Assembly: GCA_963678705.1 (NCBI GenBank)
Contig: OY783203.1
Location: forward strand, 5,766,001-5,830,000
Source: Panorpa germanica
Lineage: Eukaryota > Arthropoda > Insecta > Mecoptera > Panorpidae
DNA: 64,000 bases
Reading direction: 5' to 3'
The position numbers and the translations under genes were made by a program. Below the pieces are notes generated by a model. It saw nothing but the letters and a program-made list of their open reading frames with translations, did not search any database and was not told the origin of the DNA. Numbering within the stretch: position 1 is the first letter of the stretch; the number at the start of each line of letters is the position of its first letter. Shown in pieces: positions 34,817-44,799 of this stretch.

Positions 34817-35768
34817 GTAAGTCATTATTTATCTCCCTCGTTGCTATTTCAATATGTAAATTTTTAATTTTAGCCTTGTTTACCTTACACACAAATGCAT
34901 ATATATATACACATAATATATAACATACACTCGTATGCGATTATATATATATGCCTACATATATAGTAAATACCTATTTTCTATTTTGTATTTAAATATC
35001 TTTTAGGAGTATAGAATTTTATATTTTATTTGGCAAAACGTGCGACATGATAAGAACTAAAAATTCTCGAACCACGCTACCTAATGCCGCGCTCCCCTTC
35101 TCACTCTTGCGATATCGCACTGTCCCATTTGCTCTAGAAGTAGTTGAATCTTTATGAGAGACTATGTATTAAAAAATATATATTCATCTTATGAATAGAC
35201 ATGTTTTTATAAGAAGGCTTCTTACCCGAGACAAGGCTTATCGACTTCCTTATGTTAACTGTGCCAAAAGACAAGGTTGAACGCTTCTGAAGTGCATGTG
35301 CTATGAGCTATGATGTATGTGAAATTACTTGCGATAACGTAATTTCACATAGTTTCGTTTAATTCAACAATAAATGAAATAATTCTTTATATTTAATGCA
35401 TCAGTGATAATACAGTGATTGTTTAAAAGATAAAAATAATATTAATTCATTTAAAATATTCATTTATTGTGCATTCACACTTTCCTTAATAGTTTTAAAC
35501 AGTTTTTTGTATAATTTTAAGATAATCATGTTAAATATACAATACAGACAAAAAACTACAAACAACGTACCGCTACAAACAAAAGCGTTAAATATTTACA
35601 AATTATAATTAATTTCAGTTAGAAATTTGTATAACTGTTGTTTCTTTAATTATTTTAATAATATAATTTTGTTAATATTTTATATTTGTGATTTTTTAGC
35701 TTAAAATTCATTTCTTTCCTTTATTTTGTTATTTATAGAGGAAATAGATATATACTCGTACTTTTATG

Positions 35769-35815
35769 CAGAGGTTCTTAATCTTTTGGAGTTCACGAAC
35801 CACATTGAGTTATTG
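35769..35815 (+). mobile_element. left end of a hAT-like element
   Basis: CAGAGGTTCTTAATCTTTTG followed by GAGTTCACGAACC is a common hAT-type terminus. No right end was found. Confidence 0.35.
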
Positions 35816-35857
35816 ATGGGATTAAATGCTCTATCCAAGATGATAAAGTAAAGAACC

Positions 35858-36590
35858 AACTATAGTTTGTTCAACAAATGTTGAATATTACTCCATTTTG
35901 TTTTTGAACACACAATGGGCTTGTGTCCTATGTCTTAATTTCTATAAAAGTGTACTATATATTGATAAAGTTGGTTACTAGAACCTCAAATGTTCAATTA
36001 TTTTTTAATAACTCGTTATATGTTAAGAGATATAAACAATTAGAAAAGTCATTTTGTCTCTTTAATTATTAAAGGGATTCAACGTTGTACACATTCCAAA
36101 TGCATATGACATCACAATCCTTGTGTAAGGTTACCAACCTTACAGATCATAAATCTCTGCTATATATATTTATATATCAAAACATCAAATATTATTTACA
36201 GCTATTTCAAGGAACAATCAAATTTCAATATTATGTCTGCCTTAGCAGGGTTAAATAAAATAGAAACTTATTATTCTTTGATTTGACTAGATTATTTGAC
36301 TACCAACAGCTACAGAACATTACCACAGCACTGACGTACTCAACAAATAACTGACGTTAAAATGCATTTCACGTCATACAAATATGGCCGACCATTTCTA
36401 GCGCTAAAACTACAATTCAAACTTTTAATTGCTATATCTCCGTCAATATTTAGATATTTAATAAAATAGACACGCCAATACACATTTAATAACATCAATT
36501 TCAATCAACAATTGAAAAATCGACCACTAAAAAATGAGGACACAAGCCCATTCAAGTAATATTCAACTTTTCTTGAACAAACTACCCGTT
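35858..36590. repeat. inverted repeat enclosing family M copy 3
   Basis: AGTTTGTTCAACAAATGTTG then AATATTACT (starting near 35864) is mirrored by AGTAATATTCAAC then TTTTCTTGAACAAACT (36555-36586). The arms are about 29 bp with three differences and stand on either side of the M element. M therefore seems to have landed in the loop of an older palindromic repeat. Confidence 0.6.
35914..36552 (+). mobile_element. TIR element family M, copy 3
   Basis: Complete plus-oriented copy with both 16-bp ends. It includes the central palindrome TGTAAGGTTACCAACCTTAC that copy 1 lacks. No open frame of transposase size. Confidence 0.9.
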
Positions 36591-37085
36591 GATCCTGTAC
36601 ACATTTTTCTTGAATGGTACCTTTTAAGTCAGATTCAAAAAAATATAAAGTAATATTTAAAAATAAAGAAGTTTTGTTACAGTACTTTGTTATAGTTCAA
36701 AACCTGCCATATGTGCAGTAACTCATGCTTAAAAAAGATATATTCGTCTTCTATGGTCCTATAGTAAAATGAGTGAGGCAGTGCTTTTTCGCATACTGTC
36801 TTCTACGATTAAAACATATAATTTAAGATTAAAACATAAAATTAAAACTTAAATTAAAACAGTAGGTGGGAATGGTTCTTAAGAATCGGTAAAAGTGGAT
36901 ATTATATAGCTATACCCTATACACAATTGTATCTTAGTTTTTAGCATCTCACTTGAATTAACGACGTGTTATTTATAGCCTGATCATGCGGCAACCAATT
37001 AAAAACTTGCTATCTCAGTACCAAACTCTTTTTTTAATGTATGCGTGTGAGTGCACACTACGTATTCCATACTGGTACTCACAGT

Positions 37086-38125
37086 CAGGGGCGTCCGCAG
37101 AAAGTTAGACTATTTCTATTTGTATTTTTGTATTTTTGTATTTATTAATTTAATGCGTATTTCGTTAGATTTTTGATTTTTGTAATATTACATCACGTGA
37201 TTGCATCTCATTCCCAAATTAAACTTTATTTTATTATTCTAATATTTTTAACAATTCCAACAGCAATGTCTGATTTTTATACTTTTGGTCTCTCTTTACT
37301 CTTTCTCCTTTCTTCTTGCCTGTACCTTTGCAATCCACCTTTTGTCTTTCTATCTCTTTATATTATATTTTCATTTTCTCAATCCATCCTAAAATAACAT
37401 TTTCCTCTCATTTGTTCCAACGAATTTTCTCGCTTACAATTTCTGCAAATCTTTCCTTCCATTTCTTCACAATATCTCATTATCTTTTTTTCATTTTTAA
37501 TATTTATTTGAGTGCATCAACTTTCATTATTTAGTTATTAACACTTAAAAGAATAAATACATTTATAAACATTTACAATATAATTTACAATTTATAGATA
37601 CGAGTACGAGTATTTAAAATATAGAGATTAAATTAGTTTTATTGATAAAGTCAATAATTTTTTTCAGGCTTTCCCTGCTTTCAAATATCAACCTATATTC
37701 CTCAGGCATATCTTAACAGTCTTTTCTTTGCGATGTGTACCTTCAGCATCGGAGAATAATATGCTTTATCGTTTGTCGATTGTTACATTGTTCAAATATT
37801 GATTTTGGTTCTCTTTTGAATAAGTAGGTATGAGTAAGAATCTCATTATCTTATTAAAACAACGCTTTCCTACTTACTATCACGTTTCACCTCCCTTATC
37901 TTTATTTTCACTTCCATTGCTTCTAATTTCACTCATCCATTTTATTCCCTTTCATTTACTTGCAGGATTTCCATCAGATTTCCTTACACTATGCTCTAAA
38001 ATTTGCTTTTCCTCATTACCTCATTCTATTTTATTTAGCGTAAATTTTTCACGGGTTCCTGCGTAAATTTCAATTTTAAAACAGTGTGGGGGTCCTTCTA
38101 TAGCCCCTATCTACGGACGCCCATG
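37086..38125 (+). mobile_element. hAT-like element, pyrimidine-rich interior
   Basis: The left end is CAGGGGCGTCCGCAG and the right end read inward is CATGGGCGTCCGTAGATAGG. Flanking octamers CTCACAGT (37078-37085) and CTTATAGT (38126-38133) agree at 6 of 8 positions, the two differences being transitions, which fits an aged hAT target duplication. The plus strand inside is strongly C/T-rich, which creates a series of hydrophobic open frames that I do not regard as genes. Confidence 0.65.
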
Positions 38126-38139
38126 CTTATAGTATTGAA

Positions 38140-38940
38140 CCAGCATCTTATGTTAAATATTTATAACGCTCAGCGGTTCAGTATTCCAAGTCCCAACCAG
38201 AAACAACGCATGTTGATGTTGAATAGTTTTTTAATGTATGTTAGACAAGTTTTAAGTTTTTTTTTCTTCTTTTGGTTCAAGTGTACCATTATCCAAATAG
38301 TTTAATGAACTTTATACACCCAAATCAGGTTTTTGTGAATAATGGTACTAGTGTACGGAGACCCTAAAACTTTTCTGAACTAACTTCATGCACGCAACCT
38401 CTGTATTTTATGGCTATGTATTTAATTGACCATTTTCTTTGAACAAAAATAAAAAGAAATACATATTTATAAAAGATGTTTATATTAAAAAGGTTTTTAT
38501 TTAGTACAGTGGACACAGATTTGCGCTACGTTTTCTTATATTAATATGAAGTTACATACGACAAGGCCACTTTTGAGATTCGATGGGCCCCTATGTGAAC
38601 TTAGCTGTACCACGACACCCCAAAAACTACCCCAAATAGTAAGTGATCGTCAAATTTCAAGAAATTTCACTTTACTGAATTTGTTTCCATGTCCAGAGCC
38701 GATCAGAGAGGCATGCAAGAAATGCAGTCGCATCACATACAGAGTTCGCCAAAGTGTAAAAATGGGGCGCTTATTCTAATTTAATATTACAAGTACACTA
38801 TTCTATTCTGATTCTGATTCATGATCGTATCTATTATAAATTTCTCTCGGACTAGCCCTGCTCATGCCCATATCGTTGACGTTCCTGCACTGGCTATTGG
38901 TTATACAAAAAAATAATAAAAGAAAATTATTATTGAAATT
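38140..38940. other. intergenic
   Basis: It holds one plus-strand open frame of 77 codons (38546-38779) without family resemblance. Otherwise plain sequence up to the SmD3 polyadenylation region. Confidence 0.35.
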
Positions 38941-38951
38941 GCATCAAATAT

Positions 38952-38957
38952 TTTATT
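38952..38957 (-). terminator. polyadenylation signal of SmD3
   Basis: AATAAA on the minus strand, about 116 bases past the SmD3 stop codon. Confidence 0.5.
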
Positions 38958-39072
38958 ACATTTCTTATATTTACAATTACATATACATTAATATATAATT
39001 GTAAATATTACATAAATATTATATTTTAATGTAATAAAATGGTATTAGATAGAAGAAATACGTGTTAAGAAG

Positions 39073-39199
39073 TTACATCATGGATCTTCCGCGGCCACCA
39101 AGTGGTCCTGGACCACCTACTTGCCAAGAACCGCGTCCTGGTATGCCTCTAGCTGCAAACAAACCTCTGGCTCGTCCTCTTGCTGTTGCGACCGAAAAC

Positions 39200-39266
<67 letters not shown>

Positions 39267-40685
39267 GGTTAAAAACTCCATTCGATATAACCTTTTAAAA
39301 ATGTATGTGTTATAGTTTTTGGATTCCCAGATGTGCACTTTTAAAAAATATAGTAGGTATGTTCATTTAGTGAGAAAATATTAATGTATATAACGGAGTC
39401 AAAATTATAGTTTTAGCGTTCTAAACAGGAAAACTAGAATGTTTAAAAACACTAGTTGATTAAATGAAGATGTAGGTATGTGTATTAAATCCTTTTGATA
39501 GGTTTCTCTCACACTAAAAAAGACTATTTGCAACGCCGACTTTTTCAGCAGGGCGTATTGAAGTTGTTTTGCATTAACACAAGAAGATATTTCCACTGTA
39601 TCAAAGGTAATAAAAGTATATTTTATATGTATGTACTGATGTCCCCTCTCAATGATATGCTGTAAATAAAATCGTAAACACATAGATGATATAGACGTTT
39701 GAAATAGATACTTCTTTGCTACAGTGTTGTATTGATGAACATTAAGGTAGAACGTTTCTCTCATGATAAATTATGCTTTTGTGACTAAAACCGGATGTCC
39801 CAAATAGTCTGTTTCAGTGTTAGAGAACTCTTATGTTCCAATCTCTCCAATTCCAATTCTCTTATATACTCCAATCTGATTATAGTTTGTTTAACGTTAG
39901 AATTTGCAATTATGAAAGGTTTATGCAAGCATGAATGCCAAGGGTGGTGTTAGTTATCTTCCATGTTACATTTAACCTTGCTCCAACCTGATTCAGTAAG
40001 CTGAATATTTGGAAATGCCTTATCTTGGATCACGGTAATTTCAAGATTCATTTCTACCTGGGTATACGTATTTCAATTATTAAAATGTTGGTGTATATTG
40101 TATTAAAAACGTTTCCTCTAATTGTGTTAAAGTGCGTAATGTTCTTTTTTTATCCTGCAATGCTTAACCCAGGTAGAAAATGGTCTTGGCAATCTAAGTC
40201 ATATATAAGTAATGTAAATCGTATTAATACAATTTTTCAACTTTTAAATATTAACTGTTGCGAATTGAATTTCAGAGTAAAATCGTATTAGCCCTTATCC
40301 TGAAACACATTTCGCAATAGCAAATGTTTTTGTATAATAAGAAAATATTTTAAAATTGAAATCTCAGTATACCATGAGCTCGCAAAATGGCAGATTTTCC
40401 TCTACCACCAGTCCCAGCCCTCGATCCTTTCTTCTTAAACATAGGAGCATTCTTCAACATGTCTGGCAAAATAAGGAATCTTATCTTGGATCCTCTGATA
40501 TAGATATTCTCCATTTGACCCACACGTCCATCACGATAAGTTACTGTCAACTGAGCCATTTGACAATTCATGTTGTCTTCTGCTTCGATCAATTTTCCAC
40601 GATAAACTTCTCCAGCGACTGTCTCACAGGTCACTATATGACCCTCCGCTTCGTGTAACACTTTGATAGGTACTCCAATAGACAT
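39073..40685 (-). CDS. SmD3: small nuclear ribonucleoprotein SmD3, two exons
   Basis: Coding exons are 40685-40373 and 39182-39073 (140 residues), joined across a 1190-bp intron (GTATAC at 40372, AACAG ending at 39183). The split codon G|CA keeps the frame. The N-terminus [20 protein letters not shown] is almost invariant for SmD3. Sm motif 1 ([20 protein letters not shown]) and Sm motif 2 ([14 protein letters not shown]) are intact. Exon 1 ends KSAILRAH; exon 2 gives [26 protein letters not shown] and GGRGRS, an RG-rich tail like that of insect SmD3, the usual target of arginine methylation and SMN binding. SmD3 forms the seven-member Sm ring on U1, U2, U4 and U5 snRNAs and is essential for splicing. 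I start at 40685 because MSIG is the family start. An in-frame TTG lies 24 bases upstream but is not a likely start. A long (TA)n run lies just before the 3' splice site. Confidence 0.9.
39204..39262. repeat. (TA)n microsatellite inside the SmD3 intron
   Basis: About 58 bp of TA repeat ending some 20 bases from the inferred SmD3 3' splice site. It lies where the polypyrimidine tract would normally be. Confidence 0.95.
40165..40200 (+). repeat. palindromic small repeat fragment, copy c
   Basis: AACCCAGGTAGAAAATGGTC then TTGGCAATC resembles the left end of the ACCCAGGTAGAAAAT family. The rest is absent. It lies in the SmD3 intron. Confidence 0.4.
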
Positions 40686-41100
40686 TTTAAATATGTGCTC
40701 AATGATCAATAATTTTTAAAAAACTATCAAGCTCTAAAACTCGCACGTACGTTGTACGCTAATTGTGCACTTTAAGATGACTATCGTTGTAGAACAGATC
40801 TTACTAGATCATTGCGAAGTGAAGCATGCTTAGATAATATTTAAAATAAATAGAACAATCGTTTTTAATATGAGTTTTTAGAACTGTGGTAGCAACTGTC
40901 ACTGTGCATTCAAATTTTAAGTCAAGAAACAAACCTTCAAATGAATATAGATGATCCAACATTTTTTTTTTTGTAAATTAATCAAAAGACTGCAAAAGAC
41001 AATCTTATTTGACGAACTTCGTTATCAGGCTATAATACAATATGTAACTATTTTCAAAGGCCCGTTTGTAAACCTTTTTACTATTTGGTAACTAACAAAT
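40686..41100. promoter_or_regulatory. shared upstream region between SmD3 and a possible divergent gene
   Basis: About 400-600 bp separate the SmD3 start (minus strand) from the first splice signals of a possible plus-strand transcript. It has no TATA box that stands out. If the plus-strand gene is real, this is a bidirectional promoter. Confidence 0.3.
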
Positions 41101-41329
41101 GTCAGGTGAACTGACTTTAGCTACCAACAGAAATTAAGACATCTGTGTTTTGACAGCTAGTGCCAATGAAATTATAGAATAATTTGAGGTGAGTTCAATA
41201 TCTATAATAGTATATGAATAATAGAAATATTAAATAATTTAATTATACATGTTTGTGCTTGTTTGTTTAATATATATAATAGAAAATGACAGTTTTGGTG
41301 AATTTGTTTTTAGGTTAATTTCAGATCGA

Positions 41330-41675
41330 ATGAGTCGAATAATCAGTCGTAAGTCAATAATTAATCGTATTGTCATTGTCAATAATCAATTGTTCTATCA
41401 TTGTAGTTAATACCACAATATGTTTTAGATCAACACACACAGAGGAAAATTAAGAGAATTGCAAAAGGATTGGGATATTATTATAAACAAGAGTTCACGA
41501 AAGAAGCAGTATGTCTGAATGACGCATATTAATATGCAGTTATTAACTAATTCGGCTTCAATTTTTATTATTTAACTTTAACAAGATCTTTAAATAATTG
41601 TTATATTTATTATAGATATCTGCTAATTTAATGCGCCTCTCCAAAAACAAGCATATGTTCTACGAAGCTAGATAA
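41330..41675 (+). CDS. possible small multi-exon gene divergent from SmD3
   Basis: Splice signals occur in order with compatible phases. A leader exon ends TTGAG|GTGAGT (41188). The next exon follows TTTTTAG, with ATG at 41330 and end at 41348 (|GTAAGT). A third runs 41429-41508 (TTTTAG| ... |GTATGT) and a fourth from 41616 (TTATAG|) to a stop at 41675. The joined frame encodes 52 residues, basic: MSRIISHQHTQRKIKRIAKG, then LGYYYKQEFTKEA, then ISANLMRLSKNKHMFYEAR. In another frame exon 3 reads GKLRELQKDWDIIINKSSRK, which also looks protein-like, so the true frame or exon set may differ. I recognise no family. It may be a real micro-gene or a relic. Confidence 0.3.
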
Positions 41676-42064
41676 GTTGGTAGAAGCAGAAAAACAACTA
41701 CTTTAGGAGTACGTTAATAGGTAACTTTTATTTATCAATTACTAGATTAAACGATTTTCTTATTAAATACATTACGAAATACTTACTCTAATCTTTCTCA
41801 AGATGAGCAACAAATTAATCTAATAAAAACATATGCTAAAGTGTCATCAAATGTGTTACCTATAATTTATTGCTGACAAAGTATAAAAAATCATTTTCAT
41901 TTTCATTTCAAACTTATTTTTTTTCATCATAATCGAAAAGAGTAAAACGAGTATAATACTGAGAGTGCTTCATAATCGTAGTTTAAAGAGACTAAAACAC
42001 AACTAAATAGTTTAAAAAGCACCATTAACTTCTATATATATAGGCGCAATAATAATTTGTACCG

Positions 42065-42155
42065 TTACCAGGTAAAAAATTTTCTTGTGGTGTTACTTTC
42101 ATACATGTTAGTTTACTACAGGCTGATTGCAAGGTTCATTATCTACCTGGGTTGC
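42065..42155 (+). repeat. palindromic small repeat (ACCCAGGTAG family), copy d, both ends present
   Basis: It starts ACCAGGTAAAAAATTTTCTT and ends TTCATTATCTACCTGGGT, so the terminal inverted repeats ACCCAGGTAGA can be seen. It has an inner GTTAGTTTACTACAGGCTGA. This ~90-bp copy defines the family as a tiny MITE-like element. Confidence 0.6.
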
Positions 42156-42159
42156 TATT

Positions 42160-42950
42160 AGAAATATATGAGTATTATTTTAATTTACTAAAGTAACATT
42201 TTACTTCATATTTCGTTTATAAACTGCACAAATTTGATAGAAAAATGAGACCATAATCCAGAGTATGTTACTTTTTTATTTCTTATGTTCTTTACTTCAT
42301 TTATTGAGAAATTTCTGTTTATTTGACGCGAAGTAATAAACGACACATGCTACGCCAGGAAAAACTAGTATTTTATTATCTGAAACATTTCTTAGTACAT
42401 TCTATACGAAGCAGGTGTTCTTCTGGAACTTACAAAACAAGTGACGTATATGGTATAAAGAATATACAACAAAATAAAGGTTGCTTTTTTATTATAAAAA
42501 AATAATATTATCTTAATTAATCAGAGAACTTGTTTAAGAAATACGTATAGTTTTTAAAATCAAAATTATATAATGGTTTTTTTTTATATTTGTTCTAATT
42601 TAACTATCTAAAATCCGGCATATACGTAATTTATTTATAATAATAAGAACTTAATTTAGCAAATATTTATTAATTTTTATTTATAATTTAATTTAATATA
42701 CACACACTTATATAGCTCATAAAAATCAGACATAAGTTAAACTACTTAATTAAGAAATTTGAATAAATATCACTTGGGAAATATGATCTTATTAGTTAAA
42801 ATAGCTGTAAAAATACTAAATAAAACCATAAAAAAAATTATATATCAATTCAAGATATTTCAAAACCAGTTTTGAATTAAAGTTACATTTAATTTTGATT
42901 TGAATTAAAAATTGGCACGTTATATATTTTTTTATTTAATGTTGAACTAT
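42160..42950. other. AT-rich intergenic stretch
   Basis: No supportable feature beyond AT-rich sequence and one short plus-strand open frame (42323-42505) without resemblance to known proteins. Confidence 0.4.
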
Positions 42951-42954
42951 TTCT

Positions 42955-43060
42955 GTCATGGACACCTTAGTTGGCAGTATTTGTGGTATCGTGGTCTGTT
43001 ATATGTGAGCTACACCACTGCCTAATGAGTTTATGATTATGTATGTACATATTTATCATC
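42955..43060 (-). repeat. SINE 3' half
   Basis: On the minus strand: AGGCAGTGGTGTAGCTCACA, then ACCACGATACCACAAATACT and GCCAACTAAGGTGTCCATG, matching the 3' segment of the copy at 14870. The head is lost. Confidence 0.5.
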
Positions 43061-43637
43061 AATATCTTATTGTTTATTTCTATATATTTCAAAGATTTAA
43101 TTCACTTACGTAATAAATAATAAATTTAGTAATTCAACTATAGACCATAGACAAATGACCAAAACAATTTAATCAAAACAAATAAACTGAAATTCTAAAA
43201 AACTTTGTTACTTGTTATTTCGGTTTGGACGTGCTTCCAACAAATATTGGATGTCGTACGTTGAAGTTACACTGGTTTGGCCGGTACATTATAATAACGT
43301 CTCAATGCTATAATTTACATTATTTTTAATGAAATTCTAACCTAGAAATGAAATAAAGACATCAGATAATAATTCAAATAACATAACTGAAATTACATCT
43401 TTGAAACATCGCCATGAAGAGAATTAATATCTGCAACAGCTACTCAATGCATAAGTTAAATTTATTTAGTAAACTCTATGTAAATCATATAATAAATTCA
43501 AATTAAAAATGACGTTTTTTTTAAATTACATGCAAGTGTAGTAATTGACATATATCCGTAGGCGAATATGCACATTCATTTTCATTTATTTTGTCTGTGA
43601 TCGCATTATTCATTATACTAATTGTAATAACAATACA

Positions 43638-43850
43638 GACGACACGGTGACCGAGAGCATTTATATTTGATGCCTGAGTACTGTGTGTTCGGGTTCAATT
43701 CCCGGGTTACTTGGTTATTATCAAAACTAATTTGATTATTTGCTCGCTTCTAATAAGGCAGCGGTGCAGTACGGAATTATGGTGCCTTGACATCTTCAGG
43801 TCTTCCGTATTCGGAAATAGGCCAAAGTTAAATAAATAAATAATAATGTT
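43638..43850 (+). repeat. tRNA-derived SINE, best-preserved copy
   Basis: The head GACGACACGGTGACCGAGAG holds a box-A-like GGTGACCGAGAGCAT (43646-43660), and box-B-like GGGTTCAATTCCC lies at 43691-43703, the two internal RNA polymerase III promoter boxes of a Ser/Leu-type tRNA. The body is TTGGTTATTATCAAAACTAA and then AATAAGGCAGCGGTGCAG. The 3' end is a GTTAAATAAATAAATAA tail. About a dozen fragments of the same family lie in the window. Confidence 0.75.
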
Positions 43851-44001
43851 TGCGATGTAAAATGTTTTATTATGCGAGTATATTTGTATTTTTTTTTTGG
43901 TATTAAAACTTAGTAATTTAAAAGTTATAGCCCCATATTGTTGTAATTATTTTAAATAAACATTTTGTTATTTGTTATATATTTATTATTATTGATTATA
44001 G

Positions 44002-44094
44002 TTTTATCTAATGGAGATTCTTCTGAAATTCCTTCTGCCGTCGGCCGCCATTATGTGAGGATCGGTTTTTACTGTACGCTCCGCCTAGAGCACG
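44002..44094 (+). CDS. isolated exon-like GC-rich block
   Basis: A 3' splice-like TTGATTATAG precedes the block and a consensus GTGAGT follows it. The 93-nt interior has no stop and a multiple-of-three length. It encodes LSNGDSSEIPSAVGRHYV, then RIGFYCTLRLEH. Its base composition is near balanced, whereas the flanks are extremely AT-rich. These are properties of a real internal exon (phase 1 on both sides). I do not recognise the protein and found no partner exons. It might be an exon of a long gene running through the window, or a captured fragment. Confidence 0.35.
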
Positions 44095-44309
44095 GTGAGT
44101 CCATGGTGAAATCCGACGGCAAATGGAAGACAGAGAGAGTTATCATACCAAGTATTGGAAATGAAAATTCACATTAAAAATACTCTGATAAGTCTTTCAA
44201 ATCAAATTACAACAATTGGTAATATTTATTGCAAGAAAATTAACTTGTAAATTTTAGTTTTAACATAATAGTAAATGCATAAGTACATCTTAAACACTGT
44301 TATTTTAGG

Positions 44310-44780
44310 TAAAATGCATATTTATCTCGTTTTTACATATTTTAATTGAATTATTTTATTTTAGGAATTAACGATTCGATTTATTTATTTACTACGATTC
44401 ATTTTAGGAGTTTACGACTTTATGCATTTAAAAAGTAATTTGGGGTCGAAATGAGTCGAGTAAAGTAACATTTATTTTGCATATTTTTCGGTAATTTCGG
44501 GTTTACTTTTTATATAATTTTGTTGCATATTTTTATTTAATTATTTTGTTTCCGGTGTTAAAGACTCGACTTATTTTAAATTTGCGCCAAAATGAGTCTA
44601 TGGAAATGACATTTATTTTTCACTTTCTTTAGAGAAATGCATATTTGTGCATATTCATCACGTTTTTACATACTTTTGTTACATAATTTAATTCAATTTT
44701 CTCCATTTTTTTTGCATATTTTACTTACTTATTTCCAATTCTTTGTATTTTTAGTTGCATATTTCTTTAAAATAACCGGG
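44310..44780 (+). repeat. degenerate repeats with recurring GCATATTT motif
   Basis: GCATATTT or close variants occur at least seven times. Longer blocks recur too: GCATATTTATCTCGTTTTTA against GCATATTCATCACGTTTTTA, AAATGAGTCGAGTAAAGTAA against AAATGAGTCTATGGAAATGA, and TTAACGATTCGATTTA against TTAAAGACTCGACTTA. The blocks are not at one fixed spacing, so this is an old, scrambled tandem array. Confidence 0.5.
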
Positions 44781-44799
44781 CTTTACTTATAAGTAAAGT

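Noticed and set aside
37173-38066. Series of hydrophobic open frames on the plus strand
   Set aside because: Products of the strong pyrimidine bias inside the hAT-like element. No conserved motif.
39405-39764. 119-codon frame within the SmD3 intron
   Set aside because: Low-information composition, no domain, and fully inside a well-supported intron on the same strand.
43638-43710. True tRNA gene
   Set aside because: Box A and box B look right, but the same head recurs with SINE body at many sites and does not form a complete tRNA acceptor arm.
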